Of a DNA stretch of 64,000 nucleotides, positions 18,674 through 28,509 are shown piece after piece (the first letter of the stretch is position 1; each line of letters starts with the position of its first letter). Location: assembly GCF_000338875.1 (NCBI RefSeq), contig NZ_AOMO01000066.1, positions 124,001 to 188,000 of the forward strand, in the 5' to 3' direction. The DNA is from Vibrio mimicus CAIM 602. GTDB taxonomy: Bacteria; Pseudomonadota; Gammaproteobacteria; Enterobacterales; Vibrionaceae. A program made the translations under genes and the position numbers. The notes under the pieces are model-generated. The model saw only the letters and a list, made by a program, of their open reading frames with translations, did no database searches and was not told where the DNA came from.

Positions 18674-19704
18674 TGAGCTGCGCACTGCTGATTGAAAATC
18701 TTACTTGCCAATACGATTCACAAACCGTATTGAAATCGTTGTCACTGCAAGTCAATCCGGGCGAAATCGTCTGTCTGTTGGGTGCCAGCGGTTGTGGTAA
18801 AACCACCTTGCTTAAAGCGATTGCCGGTCTGCTACCTTTAGCTTCAGGGCAACTTAGTCTCAACTGTGTGACATTAGATGATGGTGAACGCTGGCTGCCG
18901 CCTGAGCAGCGTAACATTGGGATGATTTTCCAAGACTATGCTCTGTTTCCCCATTTAACCGTAGCGCAGAATGTCGGCTTCGGTCTGGATGCGATGCCCG
19001 CAGCACAAAAACAGGCCAAGATTACCGAGATGCTCTCTTTGGTTCATCTTGATGCTTTTGCAGAGCGTTATCCGCATCAACTCTCGGGTGGTCAGCAGCA
19101 ACGCGTTGCCATCGCACGTGCCTTAGCTTATAAGCCAGATCTGCTGCTGCTTGATGAGCCGTTTTCGAATATCGACACGCAAGTACGCCATGAGCTAATC
19201 ATTGAGATTCGTAAGATCTTTAAACAACAGGGCGTGACGGCGATTTTCGTCACTCACTCACGAGAAGAAGCGTTTGCCTTCGCCGATAAAATGGCGGTGA
19301 TGAATCGTGGTGTGATTGAACAGTACGGAACTGCAGCAGAGCTTTACTACCAACCGTCGAGTCAGTTCGTGGCCGATTTTCTGGGCGGTGGCAGTTATTT
19401 GAATGCCACGCGTATCAGCGAAACCCAATACCAAACCGCCCTTGGGGTTGTGGAAGCTATTGCTCGCCAACCTATTGCTTTAGAAGGGAATTGTAAGTTA
19501 TTGCTGCGTCCGCAGCAGGTGCAGATCCGTGCAGAAGAAGACAGCAGTGTGACGGTGACTGAGCAGCAGTTTATGGGTGACCATTGCCGTTATCTTATTG
19601 ATGCTTATGGTACTCAGCTTATCGCTACCTCTTCACAACCGCTGGAGTTAGGGCAGGCGGTGTCAGTCAATATTGATACGCAAGGGGTATTGGCTTTCGC
19701 CTAA
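18673..19704 (+). CDS. fbpC: Ferric-iron ABC transporter ATP-binding protein
   Basis: Cytoplasmic ATPase powering FbpB. It has 343 residues: Walker A GASGCGKT, Q-loop QDYALFPH, signature LSGGQQQR, Walker B LLLLDEP and switch His in VTHSREEA, followed by a TOBE-like C-terminal domain (about 240-343) typical of the CysA/FbpC group. It is the last gene of the fbpABC operon. A bidirectional hairpin separates it from the convergent sugar-phosphate mutase gene. Confidence 0.94.
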   Translation: MSCALLIENLTCQYDSQTVLKSLSLQVNPGEIVCLLGASGCGKTTLLKAIAGLLPLASGQLSLNCVTLDDGERWLPPEQRNIGMIFQDYALFPHLTVAQNVGFGLDAMPAAQKQAKITEMLSLVHLDAFAERYPHQLSGGQQQRVAIARALAYKPDLLLLDEPFSNIDTQVRHELIIEIRKIFKQQGVTAIFVTHSREEAFAFADKMAVMNRGVIEQYGTAAELYYQPSSQFVADFLGGGSYLNATRISETQYQTALGVVEAIARQPIALEGNCKLLLRPQQVQIRAEEDSSVTVTEQQFMGDHCRYLIDAYGTQLIATSSQPLELGQAVSVNIDTQGVLAFA

Positions 19705-19751
19705 TCGATCTCGCCGCTGAGCTTTTTCATTCCAAGCACATTTTACCCGCA

Positions 19752-19780
19752 ATAAAAAAGCCCGACGTCGAGCGTCGGGC
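19752..19780 (-). terminator. Terminator at the end of the chitin operon, convergent with fbpC
   Basis: GCCCGACG-TCGAG-CGTCGGGC stem-loop. On the minus strand it is followed by TTTTTT, so it terminates the mutase transcript; on the plus strand it could slow read-through from fbpC. Confidence 0.85.
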
Positions 19781-19822
19781 AAATGTTCTTCTCCGCTGAG
19801 GGGACTTAACCTCAGGGGATGA

Positions 19823-21235
19823 TTACAACGCCAAGAAGGCTTTCATCTGTTGAAGAACACGCTCCGCAGTATCTTTGTCGGCCATTTCGGCAAAAATACG
19901 TAATAGAGGCTCAGTACCGGAGAAGCGGGCAATCACCCAGCCCCCGTTCTTGAAGTAGACCTTAGCGCCATCTTCATAGCTGACTTTTTCGATCTCGAAT
20001 TCAAACTCAGGCAGTTTTTTCTCAATGTAGACTTTGTTGTAGATCTCATCTCGTTGGGCCGGTTTAAATTTGCAATCACCTTCCGCAGTGTAGGCATAAC
20101 CGTAACGATCATAGATCTCGGTTAATAGCTCAGAGAGTTTCTTGCCAGTCACGCTGATCATTTCCACCAATAGGCTAGAGGCGAACACGCCATCTTTACC
20201 CTTGATGTGACCACGAATCGTCAAACCACCAGAGCTTTCACCACCAATCAGAGAATCGTCAGCTTCCATTTGTGAAGAGATGTGTTTGAAGCCCACAGGC
20301 ACTTCAAAGCATTGCTCACCATGATCGGTTGCGATCTTATCCAACAAGTGAGTGGTTGCGATGTTACGTACCACAGAACCTTTCCAGCCTTTGTACTCCA
20401 GTAGGTAGTAGTAAAGCAGGATCAGCACCTCGTTAGGATGAATAAAGTTACCTTTTTCATCAATGATGCCAAGGCGGTCAGCATCGCCATCGGTACCGAT
20501 ACCGATGTCATAACCTTCGTGTTTAACGAGATGCTTCAAGCGATACAAGGTAGCAGCGCTAGGCGAAGGCATCAAACCACCGAAGTCAGGGTTTTTGCCA
20601 TCGTTGATCACGTCCACGTCGCAGCGGCCATTGATCAGTACCGTTTGCAGTGCGTTTTTCGCTACCCCGAACATAGGGTCGATCAACACACGCAGATTGG
20701 CTTTCTTGATCGCTTCAATATCGATGAAGTTGATGATGCTATCGACAAACTCGTTCATCGGGTTGATGATCTTGATCAGTTTGTCATTGACGGCTTGATC
20801 GAAATCGATCGATTTCACGTCTTGCGTGGTCAGTGTGGCGATTTGCTGCTCGATCTTCTGAGTGATCACTTCATCAGCGTCACGACCGCCACGGATAAAC
20901 ACTTTAATACCGTTGTAGTCGGCCGGGTTGTGCGAAGCGGTAATACAAGCTGAGTAAGCACAATCCATCTCTTTAGCTTTAAACATCACCACAGGTGTTG
21001 GCACAAACTTGTCGATAAAGCTCACCACAACGCCATTCGCTGCTAAAACTTCGGCAAACCAGCAACCTGCTTTGTCAGATAGAAAGCGGCGGTCATAACC
21101 AATCACGAAGCCTTTTGCGGCGGCTTGTTCATGATTGATGATGTTTGCTAAGGCTTGAGCAACCAAACGTACGTTATCTTTAGTGAACTCTTCACCAATA
21201 AAAGCACGCCAGCCGCCAGTACCAAATTTAATCAT
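19823..21235 (-). CDS. Phosphoglucomutase/phosphomannomutase family; likely GlcNAc-1-P/GlcNAc-6-P mutase
   Basis: Alpha-D-phosphohexomutase of 470 residues. The catalytic serine is Ser101 in ITASHNPADYNG, the metal-binding loop is DGDADRLG, the sugar-specificity loop contains GGESSGG, and the C-terminal phosphate-binding loop is ARFSGTEPLLR. As last gene of the chitin-oligosaccharide operon it most plausibly isomerises the GlcNAc-1-phosphate made by the chitobiose phosphorylase to GlcNAc-6-phosphate for NagA/NagB. That substrate is an inference from context; the family also acts on glucose- and mannose-phosphates. A 189-base gap with a hairpin (21391-21416) separates it from the phosphorylase gene. 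Confidence 0.88.
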   Translation of the reverse strand: MIKFGTGGWRAFIGEEFTKDNVRLVAQALANIINHEQAAAKGFVIGYDRRFLSDKAGCWFAEVLAANGVVVSFIDKFVPTPVVMFKAKEMDCAYSACITASHNPADYNGIKVFIRGGRDADEVITQKIEQQIATLTTQDVKSIDFDQAVNDKLIKIINPMNEFVDSIINFIDIEAIKKANLRVLIDPMFGVAKNALQTVLINGRCDVDVINDGKNPDFGGLMPSPSAATLYRLKHLVKHEGYDIGIGTDGDADRLGIIDEKGNFIHPNEVLILLYYYLLEYKGWKGSVVRNIATTHLLDKIATDHGEQCFEVPVGFKHISSQMEADDSLIGGESSGGLTIRGHIKGKDGVFASSLLVEMISVTGKKLSELLTEIYDRYGYAYTAEGDCKFKPAQRDEIYNKVYIEKKLPEFEFEIEKVSYEDGAKVYFKNGGWVIARFSGTEPLLRIFAEMADKDTAERVLQQMKAFLAL

Positions 21236-21390
21236 TTTCTCCCCCTATCCTTTCCCACTTGACGTTGCAGGGGTGTTGGCTGCATTCATTCACCCCAATC
21301 ACATAGTTTATCTATGCTCATAGGGATTCATTCATTTGCCGCCTACCTGTAACGACAAGTGGTTTGGGCATATAAAACGCTTAGGTATTA

Positions 21391-21416
21391 GAAAACGGGC
21401 ACTCAGTGAGTGCCCG
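21391..21416 (-). terminator. Hairpin after the chitobiose phosphorylase gene
   Basis: Perfect palindrome CGGGCACTCA-G-TGAGTGCCCG, followed on the minus strand by TTTTC. It lies eight bases after the phosphorylase stop. It is likely a partial terminator or RNA-processing/stabilising structure, since the mutase gene downstream belongs to the same pathway. Confidence 0.72.
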
Positions 21417-21424
21417 AAAATGGG

Positions 21425-23830
21425 TTAACCCAGTACAACAACCACTTGGTTGACGCTGCCTGCTGCTTGAACCGGGACTGCGCCTTCAATCGCTTGGCCA
21501 TTCAGGGTGATGGATTTCACGCCTTTTGAAACGCCTTGTGGGTTTTCAACTTTGATCTGGTAAGTCGCGTCACGCCACTCACGAGTGACTTCAAAACCCG
21601 GCCATGAAGTTGGGATACAAGGATCGATCTCTAGTGCATCGAAGCCTGCTTTGATACCCAAGATATAGTTGGTAGTAGCGTGATATGCCCAGCCAGAAGT
21701 ACCGGTTAACCATGGGTGGTTAGCTCGGCCGTGATCTTGGTGGTCACGACCCATGATGAACTGTACGTAAGAGTAAGGTTCAGCAATACGGGTTTCGATG
21801 ATGTCGTTTTGGTTGTATGGGTTGAGTGCGTCATACAATTCCATCGCACGATCACCACGGCCCAGTTTCGCTTCCGCTACCCATGCCCATGGGTTTGGAT
21901 GCGAGAAGATCGCACCGTTTTCTTTCACGCCTTGGTAAACGCGTGTCACGAAGCCAATATCATCATTTGGAGTCGCAAATGATGGAGCGTTCAGGTGTAG
22001 GCCGTATTTGGAGAACAGGTATTTGTAGACCGCATCCATTGCTTTGATGCCGCGCTCATGGCTTACAGTGCCTGACAGAACGGCCAGTGAGTTAGACTCT
22101 AAGTGAACTTTGCCTTCAACTTGATCGAAGGTACCGATCTTGTCGCCATTTTTGGTCAGGCCACGGATGTACCATTCGCCTTGTTCATCCCACAAGTGAG
22201 TTTCACACGCTTCGCGTACGCCATCAGCCATAGCTTGGTACTTGTCTGTTGCCGCTTCATCATTGCGGTAGCGTGACAGCTCAAGGAAAGATTCCAACGC
22301 CCAGAAGTGTAGGAAAGACACCATAGATGACTCGCCGCCACCGAGGTTCAAACAGTCGTTCCAGTCTGCACGCAGACCTTTACAGATACCGGTTTGACCC
22401 ACGTATTCTGCAGAGAAATCCAACGCTGCCATCATGTGCTCGTACACAGTTGCGTTGCCGCCATCCGCATAAGGGATCACTTCGTCGATAAAGGCGAAGT
22501 CACCGGTCTCTTTCACATAGCTAAGGATGGTTGGCACAATCCACAGGTGATCGTCAGAACAGGTATCTTTAATGCCGTGGATCTTGTCTTCATCCGATGG
22601 TGTTGGTACTACTGTTGGTGATTTAGACGGTTTAACATCCGCTTTTTCTGGATCGAACCAGTCAGGATCAAACAGGTGCAGACCGTAACCTGCTTTCACT
22701 TGACCACGCAGTAGGTCAACCAGACGCTTACGAGTCATTGCTGGGTTAGTGTGCGGTACCGAGATCGCGTCTTGCGCAGTATCACGATAGCCCAGACCTG
22801 TACGGCCGCCGACTTCAATGAAAGAAGCGAAACGAGACCAAACCACACAAGTTTCCGCTTGGTACAGAGTCCAAGCGTTGATCATGGTGTTCAGACCTTC
22901 GTTTGGCGATTTCACTTGGAACTTCGCACAACGCTCATCCCAATGTGCTTTGATACCTGCAAAGGCTGCATCTACTTCGCTCAGATCTTGGTATTTTTCA
23001 CGCAGTTTTGCGCCGTTGCCTTTACCTACACCTAAGATAACTGCGAAGCGAACTTTTTCGCCCGGTTGCAGAACGAATTGCTTATGCAGTGCACCACAGT
23101 GGTTGTAACAGGTTTGCGCGCTGTTAGAGCACTTACCTTGCGCCACTGCGATTGGGTTTGCTTCATCACGGTACATGCCAAGGAATTGGTCACGTTGGCC
23201 GTCGTAGCTGTCTGCATCGAAGGTCGCGGTCAGGTAGTAGAAGCCTAAGAAATCGTCTGTGTTGTAGTACAGGTCATACTCAATAACGCCATCTTTGAAC
23301 GCAGTACCTGCTGAGTAGAGCGACATCTGATGGTTTTGGTTGTCTGACTTGATGTGGCTGAAAGAAAACTCAACGTAGTTGAACGCACTGATAGTACGCA
23401 CTTCGTTGGAGGTGTTTTCGATCACTACATCCCAAACTTCTGCATCTTCACCCTTAGGAACAAATAGCGTTTTGGTAGCGTGAATGCCGTTGTACTCACA
23501 CTTAAATTTTGAGTAAGACAAACCGTGGCGAACTTCGTATTTCGCTTGTTCAAGGCTTTTCGCAACAGGTTGCCAAGAGATAGACCAGAAATCACCAGTC
23601 GCATCATCGCGCAGGTAAACGTAGTGCCCTGGACGATCTTGGGTAAAGTTTGGACGGAACTTGGTGACGCGGTTGTACTCTGGTGAGTGGTAGAACGAGT
23701 AACCACCTGCGTTGTGAGAAATCACAGTACAGAACTTTTCAGTACCGAGATAGTTAGTCCAAGGTGCGGGTACGTCAGGACGAGTGATGACGTATTCGCG
23801 ATTATCATTATCGAAATAGCCGTATTTCAT
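21425..23830 (-). CDS. chbP: N,N'-diacetylchitobiose phosphorylase (GH94)
   Basis: Cytoplasmic enzyme that splits (GlcNAc)2 with phosphate into alpha-GlcNAc-1-phosphate and GlcNAc, saving one ATP. The 801-residue protein starts MKYGYFDNDNREYVITRPDV, with AAAGGAAAG upstream. It has the GH94 order: N-terminal beta-sandwich, linker, (alpha/alpha)6 barrel with catalytic acid Asp492 in RADWNDCLN (the same number as the characterised Vibrio enzyme), C-terminal sheet. Cellobiose phosphorylase is the close alternative family member. The chitin operon context, with GlcNAc mutase after and beta-hexosaminidase before, favours chitobiose. Confidence 0.94.
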   Translation of the reverse strand: MKYGYFDNDNREYVITRPDVPAPWTNYLGTEKFCTVISHNAGGYSFYHSPEYNRVTKFRPNFTQDRPGHYVYLRDDATGDFWSISWQPVAKSLEQAKYEVRHGLSYSKFKCEYNGIHATKTLFVPKGEDAEVWDVVIENTSNEVRTISAFNYVEFSFSHIKSDNQNHQMSLYSAGTAFKDGVIEYDLYYNTDDFLGFYYLTATFDADSYDGQRDQFLGMYRDEANPIAVAQGKCSNSAQTCYNHCGALHKQFVLQPGEKVRFAVILGVGKGNGAKLREKYQDLSEVDAAFAGIKAHWDERCAKFQVKSPNEGLNTMINAWTLYQAETCVVWSRFASFIEVGGRTGLGYRDTAQDAISVPHTNPAMTRKRLVDLLRGQVKAGYGLHLFDPDWFDPEKADVKPSKSPTVVPTPSDEDKIHGIKDTCSDDHLWIVPTILSYVKETGDFAFIDEVIPYADGGNATVYEHMMAALDFSAEYVGQTGICKGLRADWNDCLNLGGGESSMVSFLHFWALESFLELSRYRNDEAATDKYQAMADGVREACETHLWDEQGEWYIRGLTKNGDKIGTFDQVEGKVHLESNSLAVLSGTVSHERGIKAMDAVYKYLFSKYGLHLNAPSFATPNDDIGFVTRVYQGVKENGAIFSHPNPWAWVAEAKLGRGDRAMELYDALNPYNQNDIIETRIAEPYSYVQFIMGRDHQDHGRANHPWLTGTSGWAYHATTNYILGIKAGFDALEIDPCIPTSWPGFEVTREWRDATYQIKVENPQGVSKGVKSITLNGQAIEGAVPVQAAGSVNQVVVVLG

Positions 23831-23932
23831 TGTGCTTTCCTTTTAAACCAGCTGCCTGCTGGCAGCTAAAACCTATGCTAGTGAAAACTTGCGCGAGAGC
23901 TCTCGCGCTGTCGTTGTTATTTCTACGGATTG

Positions 23933-25846
23933 TTATTTCCAAGGTGCGCGATAAGGGATGTTCTGCTTATCCAGCAGTGACAAGTGCCCTTTCAAACGTG
24001 CCAAATAGTCCAACCAGTTACGCTGGGATTTCTTTGTCCAACCACCTTCCGCTAACGCGGTTAAGCGTGGGTAGAGCATGTATTCCATGCGTTCTGGGTT
24101 ATTGATCAGTTCACACCACAATGCACACTGAACACCTAAAATGCGCTTGCGCAGTGGGTCGTCAGCGGGAACATCTGCTAACGGTTCATAACCGTAGGCT
24201 CGTTCTAGCGGTGTGACGCCCGCCCAATCCACTCCCGGCTCTTCCGGTGCGTAGTCTTGAACGATATCGAGGTAGGTAAATTGCCCCGGCTGCAAGACCA
24301 CATCAAAGCCTTGTTTGGCACACTCCAGCGCCGCTTTTTCCGACAACCAAGAGTAAATGACAGTGTCTTTACTCACTTTGTCGCCGTGATGTGCTTCTTC
24401 CCAGCCCACCATGCGCTTACCTAAGCTCTTGAGTTTTTTCTCTGCGTAGCGCAGCAAATGGCCTTGCAGCTCTTTCGGATCGGTATAGCCATTCTCTTGC
24501 ATTAAGGCTTGGCATTTCGGGCTGTCTACCCAAACACCGCTCGGAACTTCATCGGCACCAATATGGATAAATTGGCTTGGGAACAGTTCTGCAACCTCTT
24601 CCAATACGATATCAAGGAATTGGTAAGTGCCCGGTAAAGCAGGGGAGAGTACGTTATCGTTGTAGTACTGAATGCTGCGGTACTGCGAGCGATCTTCTTC
24701 GTCCACTAACCATTCAGGCAGCGCTTTAATAGCTGCGCGGCTGTGTCCCGGAACGTCAATTTCTGGGATGACGGTGATGCCACGATCACTGGCGTATTTA
24801 ATCACCGAACGGATCTCATCTTGGGTATAGAAACCGCCATGACGTTCAGTCAGTAAGCTGTATTGAGGTTCGAGAACTTCATCCATACCGCGCCACGCGC
24901 CAATGTCGGTTAGCTGCGGTAGGCGCTTGATCTCAATACGCCAGCCCTCATCATCCGTGAGGTGCCAGTGGAACACGTTGAACTTATAGTGCGCCAATTG
25001 GTTGATCACACGTTTGACTTGCTCAAGAGAGTGAAAGTGGCGTGCGCAGTCGAGCATCATGCCGCGATACTTAAAGCGTGGAGCATCGGCAATTTTTACC
25101 AATGGGAAGCTCAATGTGCCTTTTTGTGATTGTGCCAGCTGTAACAACGTGGCACTGGCATGCATAAAGCCGCTGTGGCTGCCTGCTTCAATTTTGATCC
25201 CTTTGGCATCAATGTTGAGCTGGTAATGCCCCTCATCCAGAGTTGGGTTGCTGCGATAAACAATATCGCTATGACCAACGGCATTGAGAGTGAAGCCATG
25301 CAAGGTATGCAATTCTTGATCTAGCCAGTGTGCAGCTCGCTCCGCTAAGTCGGATTGCAAAGAAATCTGGCTTGCATTGCTCACTACAAACTCGCCGCTA
25401 AAACGTTGTAGCGAATTTGGTTTAGGGATCACGCACAGCTCAGCTGCTTCCACAGCAGGGATCTGGCTACGCTCACGAAATGGCGAAGCCAGAACAACAG
25501 GATTGACGACCACATTGAAACGTTCAACTGGTTGTTTGTCATTGAGCTGAACGAAGGCGTGTTTTACACCATCGGTATAGAAATGATAAGGCGCAGTTTT
25601 GATGATGAATTCACAATAAAAGTGACCATTAGCGGGTAACACTTTTTCAGTCGGAACAATCGCACATAAGCTGCCCACTTGAGTTAACTGACCATTGGTC
25701 ACACTCGTTGGTTGAATGTAGCGATCGATAACAAAAGACAGCGACCAGTCTTGCAGATCTTGGTCACTCAAGTTGTGTAATGTTAAGCCAAAACGGCAAT
25801 CCGGTTTTTGTTCCGAGAGCACCGCAAATTCAATTCGATAACTCAT
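23933..25846 (-). CDS. Cytoplasmic beta-N-acetylhexosaminidase (GH20)
   Basis: Removes terminal GlcNAc from imported chitin oligosaccharides. It has 637 residues with no signal peptide, so it is cytoplasmic. An N-terminal domain (about 1-130) and a GH20b-like domain precede the catalytic barrel (from RFKYRGMMLDCARHFH). The Asp-Glu catalytic pair is Asp432-Glu433 in HIGADEVPSGVW. It complements the phosphorolytic route of ChbP for trimers and longer. gspK lies nine bases upstream in the operon. Confidence 0.93.
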   Translation of the reverse strand: MSYRIEFAVLSEQKPDCRFGLTLHNLSDQDLQDWSLSFVIDRYIQPTSVTNGQLTQVGSLCAIVPTEKVLPANGHFYCEFIIKTAPYHFYTDGVKHAFVQLNDKQPVERFNVVVNPVVLASPFRERSQIPAVEAAELCVIPKPNSLQRFSGEFVVSNASQISLQSDLAERAAHWLDQELHTLHGFTLNAVGHSDIVYRSNPTLDEGHYQLNIDAKGIKIEAGSHSGFMHASATLLQLAQSQKGTLSFPLVKIADAPRFKYRGMMLDCARHFHSLEQVKRVINQLAHYKFNVFHWHLTDDEGWRIEIKRLPQLTDIGAWRGMDEVLEPQYSLLTERHGGFYTQDEIRSVIKYASDRGITVIPEIDVPGHSRAAIKALPEWLVDEEDRSQYRSIQYYNDNVLSPALPGTYQFLDIVLEEVAELFPSQFIHIGADEVPSGVWVDSPKCQALMQENGYTDPKELQGHLLRYAEKKLKSLGKRMVGWEEAHHGDKVSKDTVIYSWLSEKAALECAKQGFDVVLQPGQFTYLDIVQDYAPEEPGVDWAGVTPLERAYGYEPLADVPADDPLRKRILGVQCALWCELINNPERMEYMLYPRLTALAEGGWTKKSQRNWLDYLARLKGHLSLLDKQNIPYRAPWK

Positions 25847-25855
25847 AAATCATCC

Positions 25856-26728
25856 TTAATACAGGTTGTGCTCGGATTTACCGGCAAACATTAATGCCCC
25901 TTCGATAGCATCTGATTGAGGTTTGACGACCCATTTCTGCACTGGAGGTGACAGCCAATCATGGATACGTTCAGCAATACTGCCCATCAAGCAAATTCGT
26001 TCTGCGCCTTTATGATGCAAAGCGATGAGGAACATCTCGATATCTGCTGCTGTTTGCTTAAGTAGTTCGATAGCTAATACGTCACCTGAGTACGCATGGC
26101 TAAAAATCTGGGGTGAAAACTGACCATAATCTCGAGGTAGGGCAGTTTTAGACCAAGAGACAATTGCATCAATGTCGTGTTTAAAATGGCTCATTACTAC
26201 CTCACACAGTGGGGTATGAGCACGAATACCATCTTGAGCGAGCAACACTTGTTGAATAAGGCGTAAGCCCATCACCGCGCCGCTACCTTGATCAGAGATG
26301 GGAAATTCACGGCCGCCGACGACGTGCTGTTTTCCTGCTTTGAGTAAAATGCCGCAAGAACCCGTTCCAGCGATCATGATCGCACCGTCTTCACCAAGGT
26401 GTGCGCCAAGGCAAGCGCCATAAGCATCAGTGTTGAGCGTTATTGATGCGAAAGGATGAGGCTGTTGCATAAAAGCGTGCCACGCCTCTTTTTGCTCCGC
26501 TCCCGCTAACGCAAGCCCTACATGCATGTGGGCAAAATCGTTTTGGGTTAGCCCGCCTTGCTGAGCTGCTTGAGTGATGGCATCAATCACCGATTTCAGT
26601 GCAACGTCAACGCCAAGCATAATGTTGGCGCTGCCACTTTTGGCTTCACCAATCCATTCGCCTTGGGAATTACGAATGCGTGCACGGCAAGAAGTGCCGC
26701 CCCCATCAATACCTACGTAGTAATCCAT
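25856..26728 (-). CDS. gspK: Glucosamine kinase GspK (BadF/BadG/BcrA ATPase family)
   Basis: ATP-dependent kinase specific for glucosamine, giving GlcN-6-phosphate. It has 290 residues. ASKHA-fold motifs are the PHOSPHATE-1 loop GIDGGGTSCRARI at residues 6-18, an ADENOSINE-type loop, and MIAGTGSCGILL. The glucosamine kinase of V. cholerae was described at this operon position (knowledge, not derived here). It pairs logically with the upstream GH9 exo-glucosaminidase, which releases GlcN. The start codon overlaps the GH9 stop by one base. GlcNAc kinase is the close alternative activity. Confidence 0.9.
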   Translation of the reverse strand: MDYYVGIDGGGTSCRARIRNSQGEWIGEAKSGSANIMLGVDVALKSVIDAITQAAQQGGLTQNDFAHMHVGLALAGAEQKEAWHAFMQQPHPFASITLNTDAYGACLGAHLGEDGAIMIAGTGSCGILLKAGKQHVVGGREFPISDQGSGAVMGLRLIQQVLLAQDGIRAHTPLCEVVMSHFKHDIDAIVSWSKTALPRDYGQFSPQIFSHAYSGDVLAIELLKQTAADIEMFLIALHHKGAERICLMGSIAERIHDWLSPPVQKWVVKPQSDAIEGALMFAGKSEHNLY

Positions 26729-28449
26729 TAGTTTTCCTCCCCGTGTGCGGTAAAGTGATCAAATTGGCTGATGATTGCCAACAGATACCAAGCACCATGA
26801 GGGATCCATTGCTCACCCCAGCGCCAGTTTTGCAACATGTCATCTTTTTGCCCATCAGGGTTAAAAGCGATGTCATGGGCATCATCAAATCCTGCGGTTA
26901 TGCCGTTACAAACACCGCCTTTGGCATTGAAAAAGCCCAAATGAGGGAGGTAGTCTGGGTTGTTATGGCCATGGCCATCTAACATACACATGTCGTAAGG
27001 GTTGAGTCCGACAATCCAGTTCAGAGCATTTTGTGCCCAATGTTGTAGCTGTTCGGCTGTCTCGGTGCTCAAATGAGGTTGAGCGAGATAAGCCATACTG
27101 GCGAGTGAAGCTAAGCGAGCATTTTCACCTTGCCACCAGTAACCACTTTCGTTGTCTTGTGCGATAAAGAAGCTGGTACGTTTTACGCTTTCCACTCCTT
27201 TGACATATTGGCGTGGGTAGCCAAATGGATTGGTCACTTGCTGAGTAATCTTTAACTCAAATTGACAGGCTTGCTCGACCACTCTTTGTAACTTGGCGTA
27301 ATACGCGGTATCGGTTTCGATATTGAGATATTCACAGAGTGCGATAGTGGGCAAGCCAGCTTCCGCAGCATGGTAGTAAGGACGCTCACCTTCGTTGGTG
27401 GCAGACCAGTAGTGAGCCACTTGCTCATCGCTTTGTTGGCGGCGAGATAAACGCTCCGACCATTCACGTGCTTGAGTAAGATATTGTGCATTTTCAGTGC
27501 TGCGATAAAGTTCGCAACTGGCCACGAGCGCGCAATATTCATCAATGATGTTTTCTACACCATCATCAAGATATTGAGTGTTGTATTCTTTGAGGTGCCA
27601 GTAGCCTTTTTCGGCCGCTTGCAAATACTCAGATTGGGTAAATTCCCCGTGAGTATCTAAACGTGCTGCTGCGGCAAGTGCCGCGATCGCCATGCCGCCA
27701 CCTTGACGAAAACCAGCTTGATAATTTGCTGATTTATGTCCCTTTTGGGTCGCGTAGGCGCAAATCTCCCGTTGCTTGGTGTCTTTGCTCCATTTGTCAA
27801 AGACGGTCATATAAAAAAATCCCTCGGAGTTTTGCATACGACGAAGAAAATCAGCACCAAACAACGCTTCATCCTTGAGGCGAGTGCGGGAAAAAGGCGC
27901 AAAACCCGAGTGATGTTGTAAAACCGCTAACCCTTTGAGCATGTTCCAGACCACCATAGGTGTTTGTTGTGGGTTCAAATAGTTAGCGTAAGAAAGGTGA
28001 CTGAGATATTTACTAACGTCACCTGAAGCGTCGTACCAACCGCCGTGCACATCGGCAGTGGTTGATGTGCCCAGCAGTGGTACTTGCTTATCTTGTTGAT
28101 CAAACTGCCCAGAGCAGCGCTGTGACTTGAAGTAGTGCAGCACATCAGAAAATGTGCGTTGCATTAATACGCCTTGCGCAATGGAAAAAGTAGCAGATTG
28201 AGTGTGCTCCAGACGCAGATAATAGTCGCCCGGAGTTGTAAATTTGGAAAAATCAATACGATGAAACTGCCCTTGATGCCAGTTGTCCACGCTGCCGTGC
28301 CACTCAATAGGGAGTGTGGCGACAGTTTGGTGACTACGAGCGCAAACCAAAAGTACACAATCATCCATTAATTGTGCTTGCCCACAGAGCAAAATTGCTT
28401 GTTTTGGTCCTTGGATTTCATAGCCAATGTGGTTGGTCAGTAACTGCAT
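26728..28449 (-). CDS. GH9 exo-beta-D-glucosaminidase, cytoplasmic
   Basis: Glycoside hydrolase family 9 protein, often annotated as an endoglucanase. It has 573 residues: an N-terminal cellulase Ig-like domain (about 1-90) and an (alpha/alpha)6 catalytic domain starting near LLGTSTTADVHGGWYDASGD, which holds the GH9 catalytic aspartates. The C-terminal region contains GHGHNNPDYLPH. No signal peptide is present. In vibrios the family member in this operon hydrolyses glucosamine oligosaccharides from the non-reducing end, a specificity consistent with gspK next to it. It is unlikely to be a cellulase. Confidence 0.85.
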   Translation of the reverse strand: MQLLTNHIGYEIQGPKQAILLCGQAQLMDDCVLLVCARSHQTVATLPIEWHGSVDNWHQGQFHRIDFSKFTTPGDYYLRLEHTQSATFSIAQGVLMQRTFSDVLHYFKSQRCSGQFDQQDKQVPLLGTSTTADVHGGWYDASGDVSKYLSHLSYANYLNPQQTPMVVWNMLKGLAVLQHHSGFAPFSRTRLKDEALFGADFLRRMQNSEGFFYMTVFDKWSKDTKQREICAYATQKGHKSANYQAGFRQGGGMAIAALAAAARLDTHGEFTQSEYLQAAEKGYWHLKEYNTQYLDDGVENIIDEYCALVASCELYRSTENAQYLTQAREWSERLSRRQQSDEQVAHYWSATNEGERPYYHAAEAGLPTIALCEYLNIETDTAYYAKLQRVVEQACQFELKITQQVTNPFGYPRQYVKGVESVKRTSFFIAQDNESGYWWQGENARLASLASMAYLAQPHLSTETAEQLQHWAQNALNWIVGLNPYDMCMLDGHGHNNPDYLPHLGFFNAKGGVCNGITAGFDDAHDIAFNPDGQKDDMLQNWRWGEQWIPHGAWYLLAIISQFDHFTAHGEEN

Positions 28450-28509
28450 TCATTCTCTCCGCAATAGGGATTGAGTTAGCTCCCTGCAGGGCAGGGAGCT
28501 GCTTGGGTT

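Noticed and set aside
20438-20953. 171-codon open frame on the plus strand inside the sugar-phosphate mutase gene
   Set aside because: Exactly antisense to conserved mutase motifs; no ribosome site or family resemblance.
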